A stretch of 16,605 bases of DNA from Campylobacterales bacterium (lineage in GTDB: Bacteria > Campylobacterota > Campylobacteria > Campylobacterales > QNZT01), in NCBI GenBank assembly GCA_015489185.1, contig WGAE01000079.1, positions 1 through 16,605 of the forward strand, written 5' to 3'. Below are positions 1 through 7,480 of the stretch, piece after piece (positions within the stretch are counted from its first letter, which is position 1; each line of letters starts with the position of its first letter). A program made the translations under genes and the position numbers. The notes beneath the pieces were generated by a model, which saw only the letters and a list, made by a program, of their open reading frames with translations, made no database searches and had not been told where the DNA came from.

Positions 1-49
1 GGTTTTTCAGACGACGCCCGAAGGCATCGCCTGTTTGCAGAAGTTTAGA
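1..49 (-). other. 3' flank of the nuo operon
   Basis: This short stretch follows the nuoN stop codon and runs to the window edge. It holds a strong stem-loop (listed separately) and no coding signal that I can see. Whatever lies beyond is outside the window. Confidence 0.6.
8..33 (-). terminator. UUCG-capped stem-loop after nuoN, possible transcript end
   Basis: Read on the minus strand, an 11-pair stem (9 Watson-Crick pairs plus 2 G-T wobbles) closes on a TTCG loop between GCC and GGC. In RNA this is the very stable C(UUCG)G tetraloop, and it forms only in the nuo transcript sense. It begins 16 bases after the nuoN stop. The bases after it are AAAAACC rather than a T run, so it does not look like a classical intrinsic terminator. 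It may instead be a 3'-end stabiliser or part of a longer terminator cut off by the window edge. Confidence 0.4.
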
Positions 50-1540
50 CTAAAATCCGCTCGCTTTGACATAATTGGTAATCAATTCCAAAAGCGGATT
101 GACCAGCAGTGTCGCCATCAATGTCATGAAAGCTGCAAACCCGATGATCGTTTTCAACGGTGTGGAAGCGTTTTTCATATAGATCGTCGTATCCACTTTT
201 TGCGGCTCTCTAAGGAACATATAGACAATCAGCTTCAGATAATAATATACCGATATAGCACTGTTGATCGCCATAATGATCGCCAGTACAATATATCCTG
301 AGTTGACTGCAGAGCTCATCAGATAGAGTTTACCCCAGAAAAGTGAAAACGGCGGTACACCGGCAAGCGACAACATAAACATCCCCATAATCACCGCATT
401 GACCGGCATAAATTTGACCATACCGGAAAACTTCTCATACGGATGGTCGTATCGGCTGTGCCAGATACCCTTTTTCTTATGTCTTGATACCCAAAGCATT
501 GTAAAGGCTCCAAGATTCGTAAACGTAAAGAGTATCCAGTAGAGAAACAGTGCACTGTTTGCCTGCGTCGTACCGATCAGAATCGCAGCCATCACAAAAC
601 CGGCATGACTAATTGAGCTATATGCGAGCATCCGCTTGACAGACTCCTGCACAAGCGCCATAATATTTGTCGCGGTCATCGTCACGACAACCACAATCCA
701 CAAAATGTGTTTGACCCATGTCACATCTGCATGGACAAAGATCTCGAACAGACGCATTGCAACGACAAAACCGGCGATTTTCGGAACGATCGACATATAA
801 CCGGCAAGCGCCGCACTCGCACCCTCATAAACATCCGGTACCCAGGTTTGAAACGGAACCATCGAGAGCTTGAAACCAAGCGATGCGATGATGAAGACAA
901 CACCTGCCAACACACCTGCCATCGGCTGGAAATTGTTTGCAATCAAAACCTCTTTAATTTTGTGCAACTCAACACTTCCGGTCAAACCGTAGAAAATCAA
1001 AATCGCAAAGACAAAGAAACCTGCCGCAAGCGCACCCATCGTAAAATATTTTACCGCCGCTTCGAAACTCTTTTGTCGATTATGCATCGCAATCAGCGTA
1101 TAGAGTGCGAGGCTGGATGTCTCCAGACCGACGAAAATCAAAATGAGGTTATCCGTCGTCACCATAAAAATAAACCCGGCGATCATGAACAAGAAGAGTG
1201 CAAAAAACTCCGGATAGGAAAATTCATGAAACCTTTTCGATGTCAATGCCAGCGGAATAAAAAGCGCAGAAGCGATCAAAATGATCCCCTCACCCAGTTT
1301 TGCGATACCATCGATCAAAATCGCATCAAAGAAACCGCGTTCTCCACCGTGATACCCGAAAGCTGCACCGAGCGAAAGGAGAATAAAAAGTTCACTGATC
1401 ATGACATAAAAACTTTTGGAGAGATCCTCTTTGATCAGATCGATCACCAAAATCGCAAGTCCCCCGAGGACCATGATGATCATCGGTATCAGCGAAGCCA
1501 TATTCAACGCATCGTAGTCGATTGAAATTGGATCTAACAT
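50..1540 (-). CDS. nuoN: NADH-quinone oxidoreductase subunit N (antiporter-like proton channel)
   Basis: NuoN is one of three Mrp-antiporter-like membrane subunits of complex I, each thought to move protons across the inner membrane. The 496-residue product is a polytopic membrane protein of normal length. Visible family residues are Glu140 (in FVGLE), Lys224 (in GFKLSMVPFQTW), Lys254 (in IVPKIAG) and Lys404 (in FWGKLYL), matching the essential E. coli residues E133, K217, K247 and K395. The ATG at 1538-1540 shares one base with the nuoM TAA stop (TAATG), and a perfect AAGGAGG lies 7 bases upstream, so the start is well supported and coupled to nuoM. It is the last gene of the operon in view. 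Confidence 0.97.
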   Translation of the reverse strand: MLDPISIDYDALNMASLIPMIIMVLGGLAILVIDLIKEDLSKSFYVMISELFILLSLGAAFGYHGGERGFFDAILIDGIAKLGEGIILIASALFIPLALTSKRFHEFSYPEFFALFLFMIAGFIFMVTTDNLILIFVGLETSSLALYTLIAMHNRQKSFEAAVKYFTMGALAAGFFVFAILIFYGLTGSVELHKIKEVLIANNFQPMAGVLAGVVFIIASLGFKLSMVPFQTWVPDVYEGASAALAGYMSIVPKIAGFVVAMRLFEIFVHADVTWVKHILWIVVVVTMTATNIMALVQESVKRMLAYSSISHAGFVMAAILIGTTQANSALFLYWILFTFTNLGAFTMLWVSRHKKKGIWHSRYDHPYEKFSGMVKFMPVNAVIMGMFMLSLAGVPPFSLFWGKLYLMSSAVNSGYIVLAIIMAINSAISVYYYLKLIVYMFLREPQKVDTTIYMKNASTPLKTIIGFAAFMTLMATLLVNPLLELITNYVKASGF

Positions 1541-3066
1541 TATTTGGCCTCCTTGATGCTGTTTGCTTTGACAAAGAGTTCTTTCGCTTCTTGTGTCATC
1601 GCTTTTTTATCCATCTTGACAATCATATGTTTGACACTATTGTCAATTGGATCAAGAACCGGTTTCGGATAAATACCCAGAACTGCTACCAGAATCACTA
1701 GCGGAACTAATGCCGCGAGTTCCTGACCGGTCAAATCTTTCAGGTTTTTATTTTTAGGATTTGTCACTTCACCGAAGAAGGACTTTTTGAACAGGCTCAG
1801 CATATAGACCGCTCCGAGGATGATACCGGTACCACCAAGTGCCGTCAGAATTGGCGAAACTTTAAAAAATCCGAGCAGTGACAAAAACTCACCGACAAAC
1901 CCGATGGTCAGCGGCAAACCTACTGATGCCATCAGCATAATACCGAAAATGGTTGCGTATTTTGGCATTACCGCGGCAAGACCGCCAAACTCCCGCATCA
2001 TTTTGGTATGGGTTCTATCATAAATCACACCAACCAGAAGGAAGAGCGCACCGCTGACGATACCGTGGCTTAACATCAAAAAGATCGAACCGGTAATACC
2101 CTCGCTGTTCATCGCAAATGTACCCAGCACAATCACACCCATATGCGAAATCGAACTGTACGCGATCACCTGTTTCATATCTTCCTGTGCATACGCAACC
2201 ATCGCCGTATATATGACCATGATGATCGCGATGATTGCTACCGGTGTGATGAAATAGACCGATGCGTCAGGAAACATTGGCAGCGAGAATCTGACAAACC
2301 CGTAAGTACCCATTTTCAGCAAGACAGCCGCAAGGATGACCGAACCGACTGTCGGAGCCTGTCCGTGCGCATATGGAAGCCAAGTATGGAACGGTACCAT
2401 CGGAACTTTGATCGCAAAACCGATAAAAAACGCGGCAAAAAGCCAAAGCTGCGTCGTAAAGTCGATTGGAAGCGCATGCCAGTCAGGAATCGCAAAACTC
2501 CAAGTACCTGTCGTTTGATGATAGAGGTATGCCATATACAAAATACCGACCAGCATCAGCAAAGAACCGGCAAATGTATAAAGGAAAAATTTGACGGCGG
2601 CATAAACTCTGAGCTTCGCACCCCATGCACCGATGATGTAAAGCATCGGTACCAGTGAAAGTTCCCAGAAAATATAAAACAGGATAACATCGAGTGCGGC
2701 AAATACTCCGACCATCGTCATCTCAAGGAAGAGAATCGTGATAATCATATTTTTCAGATCCTCTTTGATAGTCAGTCCGATGACAGAGATCATTGTCATA
2801 AACGTACTTAATATGATCAAAAAGAGCGAAATACCGTCTACTCCCAGATAGTAACTGATGCCGAACTCTTTGACGAGCGGTGCATGTTCAACAAATTGAA
2901 ATCCTGGATTGGTTCCATCAAACATGATCCACAGCATCAAAGAGAGCAGAAACTCTATCGTCGTTACGGCAATTCCGTACGCATAGATCGCTCTCTTTTC
3001 GATCATAAATCCAAATATTCCCGCAATTGCAGGGAAAAATATCAATAATGTCAGTAGTGATTCCAT
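1540..3066 (-). CDS. nuoM: NADH-quinone oxidoreductase subunit M (antiporter-like proton channel)
   Basis: NuoM is the middle antiporter-like subunit of the complex I membrane arm. The product has 508 residues, the usual length, with hydrophobic segments throughout. Glu135 (in IFWELSLVPM), Lys220 (in GFAIKVPMVPFHTWLP) and Lys251 (in LLKMGTYG) match E. coli E144, K234 and K265, so the proton path looks intact. The start at 3064-3066 has AAGGAG 7 bases upstream. Another ATG two bases further upstream is in a different frame and is not the start. The gene follows nuoL after an 11-base gap and overlaps the nuoN start by one base. Confidence 0.97.
   Translation of the reverse strand: MESLLTLLIFFPAIAGIFGFMIEKRAIYAYGIAVTTIEFLLSLMLWIMFDGTNPGFQFVEHAPLVKEFGISYYLGVDGISLFLIILSTFMTMISVIGLTIKEDLKNMIITILFLEMTMVGVFAALDVILFYIFWELSLVPMLYIIGAWGAKLRVYAAVKFFLYTFAGSLLMLVGILYMAYLYHQTTGTWSFAIPDWHALPIDFTTQLWLFAAFFIGFAIKVPMVPFHTWLPYAHGQAPTVGSVILAAVLLKMGTYGFVRFSLPMFPDASVYFITPVAIIAIIMVIYTAMVAYAQEDMKQVIAYSSISHMGVIVLGTFAMNSEGITGSIFLMLSHGIVSGALFLLVGVIYDRTHTKMMREFGGLAAVMPKYATIFGIMLMASVGLPLTIGFVGEFLSLLGFFKVSPILTALGGTGIILGAVYMLSLFKKSFFGEVTNPKNKNLKDLTGQELAALVPLVILVAVLGIYPKPVLDPIDNSVKHMIVKMDKKAMTQEAKELFVKANSIKEAK
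1548..1554 (-). promoter_or_regulatory. nuoN ribosome binding site
   Basis: AAGGAGG lies inside the end of nuoM, 7 bases before the nuoN ATG. It is the best Shine-Dalgarno match in the window and fixes the nuoN start at the TAATG junction. Confidence 0.8.
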
Positions 3067-3077
3067 TCATGCGCTCC

Positions 3078-4964
3078 TTACATACCTGGCTTATAGAGTA
3101 ATGCTGCCGCAAGCAGAACAACAAAACCGAACGCCATCCATTTGAGATTCGTCGACAAGTTACCGGTCTGCATCGCTCTTGCCTTGTCACCTGCTTTGTA
3201 AATAACTCCGGCGATAAAGTCAACCGTTGCATCGACAATTCGCATATCAATCTTTTTCCATGCATACTCAGACATTTTTGCATAAGGTGCACAGATCGCT
3301 TTTTGATAAAAGTCCGGAATATAATATTGATTTTTCAATACATCATATACACCCAGTTTTTTGAAAAGTTCGTCGAAGTTTCCTTTTGAAAATTTGACAA
3401 CTGCCAGCGTTACACCACCAATCGCAATGCCTAGTGTCACGACCAGCAGGAAGAGGAATGCCCCTTTGGAAACATGCGGTTCATACTCTGGCAAAAGTTG
3501 TGTGACATACTCGACAAACGAATGCTCGAAGAATCCGGCGATAATAGCCAAAATAGCAAGCGGTACCATTGCGGCAATTACATACGGATAGGCTTCATGC
3601 GGATGTTTGCCGTATTTTTTATAACGCTCTTCACCAAAGAAGACCATCATGATCAGTCGGAAACTGTAGTATGCTGTCATACCCGCACCAAGCCATAGCA
3701 TAATCCAGAGGAAATAGTGATTCTCAGCAAAAGCGGTTTCAAGAATTTTATCTTTCGAGAAGAATCCGGCAAACGGCCAGATACCGGCAAGTGCCAGTGA
3801 CGCAATCGTCATAATCGACATTGTCCACGGCATCACTTTACCCAAGCCGCCCATTTTATCAATATACTTCTCTTCATCCAAAGCGTGCATAACGTTACCG
3901 GCACCGAGAAAGAGGACCGATTTGAAAAATGCATGTGTCATCAGGTGGAAAAGTGCAATCCAATATGCACCTAAACCTGCCGCTACAAACATGTACCCAA
4001 GCTGTGAGAGTGTTGAATAGGCAATAATACGTTTCATTTCGAGGTTTACCAGTGCCATCGAAGCCGCAAATACCGCGACAAACGCACCCAGACATGCGAT
4101 AAAATATCCTACATTTGGAATCAATGTATAGATTTCGAAACTACGCACCACCAGATAGACACCTGCAGTAACCATCGTCGCGGCGTGAATCAATGCTGAA
4201 ACCGGTGTCGGACCTTCCATTGCGTTAGCAAGCCAGGTATGCAGTGGAAACTGTGCCGATTTACCCATCGCACCGATAAAGAGGAAAATGCCGATCAGCG
4301 TAATCGTACCGCCGTCCAAACTTCCGATATTCGCAAAAACCGTTTCATAATTGAGAGAACCGATATTCCAGTAAATCATAAAGATACCGATCAACATACC
4401 AAGGTCTGCGATTCTGTTCATAACAAACGCCTCATTTGCGGCATACGCAGGAGAGATGGCAGGATTTTCGCTTGTCGGTACATCCTTTTTATAATACCAA
4501 AACCCGATCAAAAGCCAAGAACAAAGACCAACCCCTTCCCATCCGATAAAGAGTCCGAGGAAGTTGTCACTCATGACAAGCACCATCATCGAAAAGACGA
4601 ATGCGGAAAGGTAGGAGAAGTATCGATTGAATCCTTTATCATGATCCATATATCCGATAGAATAAATATGAACCAGGGTCGATACCGTCGTAACGGTCAC
4701 CATCATAATGACAGATACCTGATCCGCAACAAATCCGAAATCGACATCGAAATTACCTGCTGCGATCCAGTCCATCAGCTTCACATGAACGACATGATGT
4801 TCATCAACATATCCCAGCAGTTTCATCGATGCCAACCATGAAACAAATAGTAGCAGTGATGTCACGATACCTGTAATCACATTTTTGGGTCTGGCACCGA
4901 AGAGTGCTGCGAACAAAGAACCTGCAAGCGGTGCGAAAAGCGCTATGTATACGTAATTTTGCAT
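3078..4964 (-). CDS. nuoL: NADH-quinone oxidoreductase subunit L (distal antiporter-like subunit)
   Basis: NuoL is the distal antiporter-like subunit, whose long lateral helix runs along the membrane arm in known structures. The product has 628 residues, which is normal. Glu143 (in GWEGVGLCSWLLIGFWY), Lys235 (in GAMGKSAQFPLHTWL), His260 (in SALIHAATMV), His340 and His344 (in FHLMTHAFFKS) and Lys405 (in FFSKDKIL) are conserved positions. The C-terminal part ends in a final hydrophobic segment (MAFGFVVLLAAALLY). The ATG at 4962-4964 is preceded by AAAGGA and lies three bases after the nuoK stop, so the pair is tightly coupled. Confidence 0.97.
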   Translation of the reverse strand: MQNYVYIALFAPLAGSLFAALFGARPKNVITGIVTSLLLFVSWLASMKLLGYVDEHHVVHVKLMDWIAAGNFDVDFGFVADQVSVIMMVTVTTVSTLVHIYSIGYMDHDKGFNRYFSYLSAFVFSMMVLVMSDNFLGLFIGWEGVGLCSWLLIGFWYYKKDVPTSENPAISPAYAANEAFVMNRIADLGMLIGIFMIYWNIGSLNYETVFANIGSLDGGTITLIGIFLFIGAMGKSAQFPLHTWLANAMEGPTPVSALIHAATMVTAGVYLVVRSFEIYTLIPNVGYFIACLGAFVAVFAASMALVNLEMKRIIAYSTLSQLGYMFVAAGLGAYWIALFHLMTHAFFKSVLFLGAGNVMHALDEEKYIDKMGGLGKVMPWTMSIMTIASLALAGIWPFAGFFSKDKILETAFAENHYFLWIMLWLGAGMTAYYSFRLIMMVFFGEERYKKYGKHPHEAYPYVIAAMVPLAILAIIAGFFEHSFVEYVTQLLPEYEPHVSKGAFLFLLVVTLGIAIGGVTLAVVKFSKGNFDELFKKLGVYDVLKNQYYIPDFYQKAICAPYAKMSEYAWKKIDMRIVDATVDFIAGVIYKAGDKARAMQTGNLSTNLKWMAFGFVVLLAAALLYKPGM

Positions 4965-4967
4965 ATT

Positions 4968-5270
4968 TTATCCTTTCATCTCTTGCATTGATTCCAGATC
5001 GATTGTACCGGTTCGCTTGTACCAAAGTACCAACAGCCCCAGACCTACCGCAACTTCACTTGCCGCTACCGCAATAATGAAGAATGCAACCATTTGCCCT
5101 GTCAAATCACCGTAATATTTCGCCACTGCGGCAAAACCGATATTAACGGCATTCAACATGATCTCTGTCGAGAAGAAGAGTAACAGCAAATTTTTTCTTC
5201 GGATCACACCCGCCAATCCTATGGAAAAAAGGATTGCTGTCAGCACCAGATAGTGTGTCAGGGTAATCAT
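4968..5270 (-). CDS. nuoK: NADH-quinone oxidoreductase subunit K (MrpC-like)
   Basis: NuoK is a small three-helix membrane subunit in the E-channel and central-axis region of complex I. The 100-residue length is typical. Glu36 (in STEIMLNAVN) and Glu72 (in AASEVAVGLGL) are the two membrane glutamates important for coupling in E. coli. The ATG at 5268-5270 overlaps the nuoJ TGA stop as ATGA, and AAAGGA lies 6 bases upstream inside nuoJ, so translation is coupled to nuoJ. Confidence 0.97.
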   Translation of the reverse strand: MITLTHYLVLTAILFSIGLAGVIRRKNLLLLFFSTEIMLNAVNIGFAAVAKYYGDLTGQMVAFFIIAVAASEVAVGLGLLVLWYKRTGTIDLESMQEMKG

Positions 5271-5842
5271 TTTGCATCCTTTATATCAAATTCTTCTTTT
5301 TCAATTTGCTCGTCCAGTGTCGTCAGACTGATGTCCATTTTTTTACTGACAAGAATGATACCCGCAATCATAGCAACCAGCAGCATGACCGCCGCAAGTT
5401 CAAACTGTACAAGATATTTTGTAAACAAAAAGATACCGACAGCCTGCGGATTGTTCGCCCCGATCACTTTATAGTCGCTTGTTGACGCATCCAGCATCAG
5501 ATGGTCGGTAATAAACGGGATCGATACAATAACAATCAGAATCACGATCGCCGCCCCCCACAAAGCATTGACGATCTTCGAATCTTTCAGGTTTTCCTTT
5601 ACATCTTTAGTTGTATCGAAAAACATCATACCGAATGCGTACAGAGCCATAACCGCACCGGTATAGACGATGATCTGCACCGCACCGAGAAAGTCCGCAT
5701 CCAGCATAAAGAAAAATGCTGATATGGCAATCATACCACCTGCCAACGCACTCATTGAGTAGAGTGCGTTTTTACTGAATACAACGATCAGAAACATTCC
5801 GATCGTTATAGCCGAAAATAGATAAAACGCTATCGCTTCCAT
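5267..5842 (-). CDS. nuoJ: NADH-quinone oxidoreductase subunit J (MrpD/ND6-like)
   Basis: NuoJ is the ND6-type membrane subunit. Its third transmembrane helix contains a pi-bulge that links quinone chemistry to proton movement in known structures, and here that helix reads VQIIVYTGAVMALYAF, the family signature. The length is 191 residues with about five hydrophobic segments and a hydrophilic acidic tail. A GTG at 5843-5845 would add one residue, but the AAGGGA Shine-Dalgarno is only 2 bases from it and 5 from the ATG, so I chose the ATG. The gene starts 12 bases after nuoI and overlaps nuoK by an ATGA. Confidence 0.95.
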   Translation of the reverse strand: MEAIAFYLFSAITIGMFLIVVFSKNALYSMSALAGGMIAISAFFFMLDADFLGAVQIIVYTGAVMALYAFGMMFFDTTKDVKENLKDSKIVNALWGAAIVILIVIVSIPFITDHLMLDASTSDYKVIGANNPQAVGIFLFTKYLVQFELAAVMLLVAMIAGIILVSKKMDISLTTLDEQIEKEEFDIKDAK

Positions 5843-5847
5843 CACAA

Positions 5848-5853
5848 TCCCTT
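5848..5853 (-). promoter_or_regulatory. nuoJ ribosome binding site
   Basis: AAGGGA sits 5 bases before the ATG at 5840-5842 and only 2 bases before the GTG at 5843-5845. It therefore favours the ATG as the nuoJ start. Confidence 0.6.
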
Positions 5854-5854
5854 A

Positions 5855-6472
5855 TTAATACGCTAACGGCGTTTTTTTCACATTATTGTCCGCATTCGGT
5901 GTCAACGAACCGAATCCGGGATACGGTTTTTGCTTACCGGCTTTAAAGATATCCATCGGCGTTACCAGATCCGCCATTGTTGCAAAATGTGCTCTCTGTT
6001 CGCTGACATGTTCGTAATCCTGTCCGTGCGTAATCGCCAGCTCCGGACACACTTCCGCACAATAACCGCAGTAGATACAACGCCCGAGATTGATCGAATA
6101 CCCTTTTACAACTTTTCGCCCTTTGCTTCCGTATTTCGTATCGATCTGAATACAGTTGGAAATACAGATCTTTTCACAAAGTCCGCAGCCGATACACGCC
6201 TGATTACCGCTTTCAAGCAATCTTTTAATCTGATGCAGCGCTCTGTAGCGAGGGCTGATCGGCAACTTTTCAAGCGGATATTTGATTGTATGAATATCAA
6301 ATTTGACCATTTCACGAAAAACAATCCACAAACCGACGAAAAGTTCCCCGCTGAGCGATCGCTTTACCACACGTTTGAACTTCTCCTGCCATGTCTTCGG
6401 CACAGGATCGACTTCAACGAAGAAGTAATCATCCGTTACGTTCCTGTTTTGAAATTGTTTCAAATCTGCCAT
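5855..6472 (-). CDS. nuoI: NADH-quinone oxidoreductase subunit I (2x[4Fe-4S], clusters N6a and N6b)
   Basis: NuoI is the TYKY-type ferredoxin subunit that carries electrons from NuoG to NuoB. The product has 205 residues. Motif one is Cys93, Cys96, Cys99, Cys103 (CIGCGLCEKIC) and motif two is Cys132, Cys135, Cys138, Cys142 (CIYCGYCAEVCP). Both are complete, so both N6 clusters should form. The first motif lacks the usual proline after its last cysteine and has an extra Cys107 four residues later. The N-terminal 90 residues include a hydrophobic membrane-surface helix (ELFVGLWIVFREMVKF). The start follows a strong GAGAGGGAG, 9 bases after the nuoH stop. Confidence 0.96.
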   Translation of the reverse strand: MADLKQFQNRNVTDDYFFVEVDPVPKTWQEKFKRVVKRSLSGELFVGLWIVFREMVKFDIHTIKYPLEKLPISPRYRALHQIKRLLESGNQACIGCGLCEKICISNCIQIDTKYGSKGRKVVKGYSINLGRCIYCGYCAEVCPELAITHGQDYEHVSEQRAHFATMADLVTPMDIFKAGKQKPYPGFGSLTPNADNNVKKTPLAY

Positions 6473-6481
6473 CTCCCTCTC

Positions 6482-7477
6482 CTATATCAGCACAATGCCG
6501 GTAATTAAAATATTCACAACCGCTAAAGGCATCAATACCTTCCAGCACAGCCACATCAGTTGATCCGGTCTTACATGCGGCCACGCCGCTCTGACCCACA
6601 GGAATAAAAAAATCAAAAAACCTACTTTCAAAAGAATCGCAAGACCGCCGGGAATAAATCCCATCGGATTAAAACCGCCCAGAAATACCAAACTTGCAAT
6701 AAACGCGACCGTAAACATATTTGCATATTCACCGATTGCAAAAAGTCCCCACCGCATACCGGAATATTCGGTCGCATATCCGGTAACTACCTCTGCTTCA
6801 TGTTCAAGCAAGTCGAAAGGTGTTCTGTTTGTCTCCGCATAACCGGAAATCAGATACAAAATGAACGCAACCGGTTGGGCCCAGAGAATCCAGTGTGAAA
6901 TGCCTCCCTGTTGATAATTGTTGATATCAATCAAAGAGAGTGATCCGACCATCATCAACGGTGCAATCAACGACAAGCCGGTCACTACTTCAAATGAGAG
7001 CATTTGAATAACCGTTCTCGCAGCACCGAGCAGGGACCATTTGTTATGTGAAGCCATACCGCCGAGCAACGGTGCGTACATTCCAACCGCCATCACACCG
7101 ACGACAAAAAGCACACCGATATTGACATCGGAAACAATCGGATGTACGACATAATCTGTAAACGGTAAGGTAAACTCCGGCAGAAACGGAACCGCTGACA
7201 TCGCAATAAACGCCGTTGCGGCAGCGAAAACCGGTGCAATTTTGAAAATCGGTTTGACCGAGTTTTGCGGAACGATATCCTCTTTTGTAAAGAGTTTTAT
7301 ACCGTCGGCAAGTACCTGCAAAATACCGTACGGACCGACGTGCATCGGACCGAGGCGTCTTTGCATAAACGCAAGTACCTTCCTTTCGATATAGGTCGTA
7401 AAACCTGCCAATGCCGAAAAAACCGTCAGGATCACGATAATTTTGACAATCGTTTCAATAATATAAGCACTTTCCAT
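6482..7477 (-). CDS. nuoH: NADH-quinone oxidoreductase subunit H (ND1-like, quinone channel)
   Basis: NuoH is the ND1 homologue that forms much of the quinone chamber and starts the charged E-channel. The product has 331 residues, the usual length. Diagnostic stretches are YIERKVLAFMQRRLGP at 29-44 and AETNRTPFDLLEHEAE at 214-229 followed by TEYSGMRW, which hold the conserved loop acids Asp222, Glu225, Glu227, Glu229 and Glu237. The ATG at 7475-7477 is 3 bases after the nuoG2 stop and has AAAGGTG upstream within nuoG2. Confidence 0.97.
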   Translation of the reverse strand: MESAYIIETIVKIIVILTVFSALAGFTTYIERKVLAFMQRRLGPMHVGPYGILQVLADGIKLFTKEDIVPQNSVKPIFKIAPVFAAATAFIAMSAVPFLPEFTLPFTDYVVHPIVSDVNIGVLFVVGVMAVGMYAPLLGGMASHNKWSLLGAARTVIQMLSFEVVTGLSLIAPLMMVGSLSLIDINNYQQGGISHWILWAQPVAFILYLISGYAETNRTPFDLLEHEAEVVTGYATEYSGMRWGLFAIGEYANMFTVAFIASLVFLGGFNPMGFIPGGLAILLKVGFLIFLFLWVRAAWPHVRPDQLMWLCWKVLMPLAVVNILITGIVLI

Positions 7478-7480
7478 CTT

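Noticed and set aside
3..14. Resemblance of GTCGTCTGAA on the minus strand to the Neisseria DNA uptake sequence
   Set aside because: It is one base off the 10-base core, occurs as part of a hairpin, and the genes are not neisserial. Chance is the simplest explanation.
3068..3070. ATG just upstream of the nuoM start
   Set aside because: It is in a different frame from nuoM; the in-frame ATG at 3064-3066 has suitable Shine-Dalgarno spacing.
5843..5845. GTG as the nuoJ start
   Set aside because: It is only 2 bases from the Shine-Dalgarno; the ATG immediately following has better spacing.
6106..6324. Small minus-strand frames inside nuo genes in alternate frames, for example here and at 12918-13292 or 2918-3292
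   Set aside because: They overlap well-supported coding sequence with no own start signal or domain.
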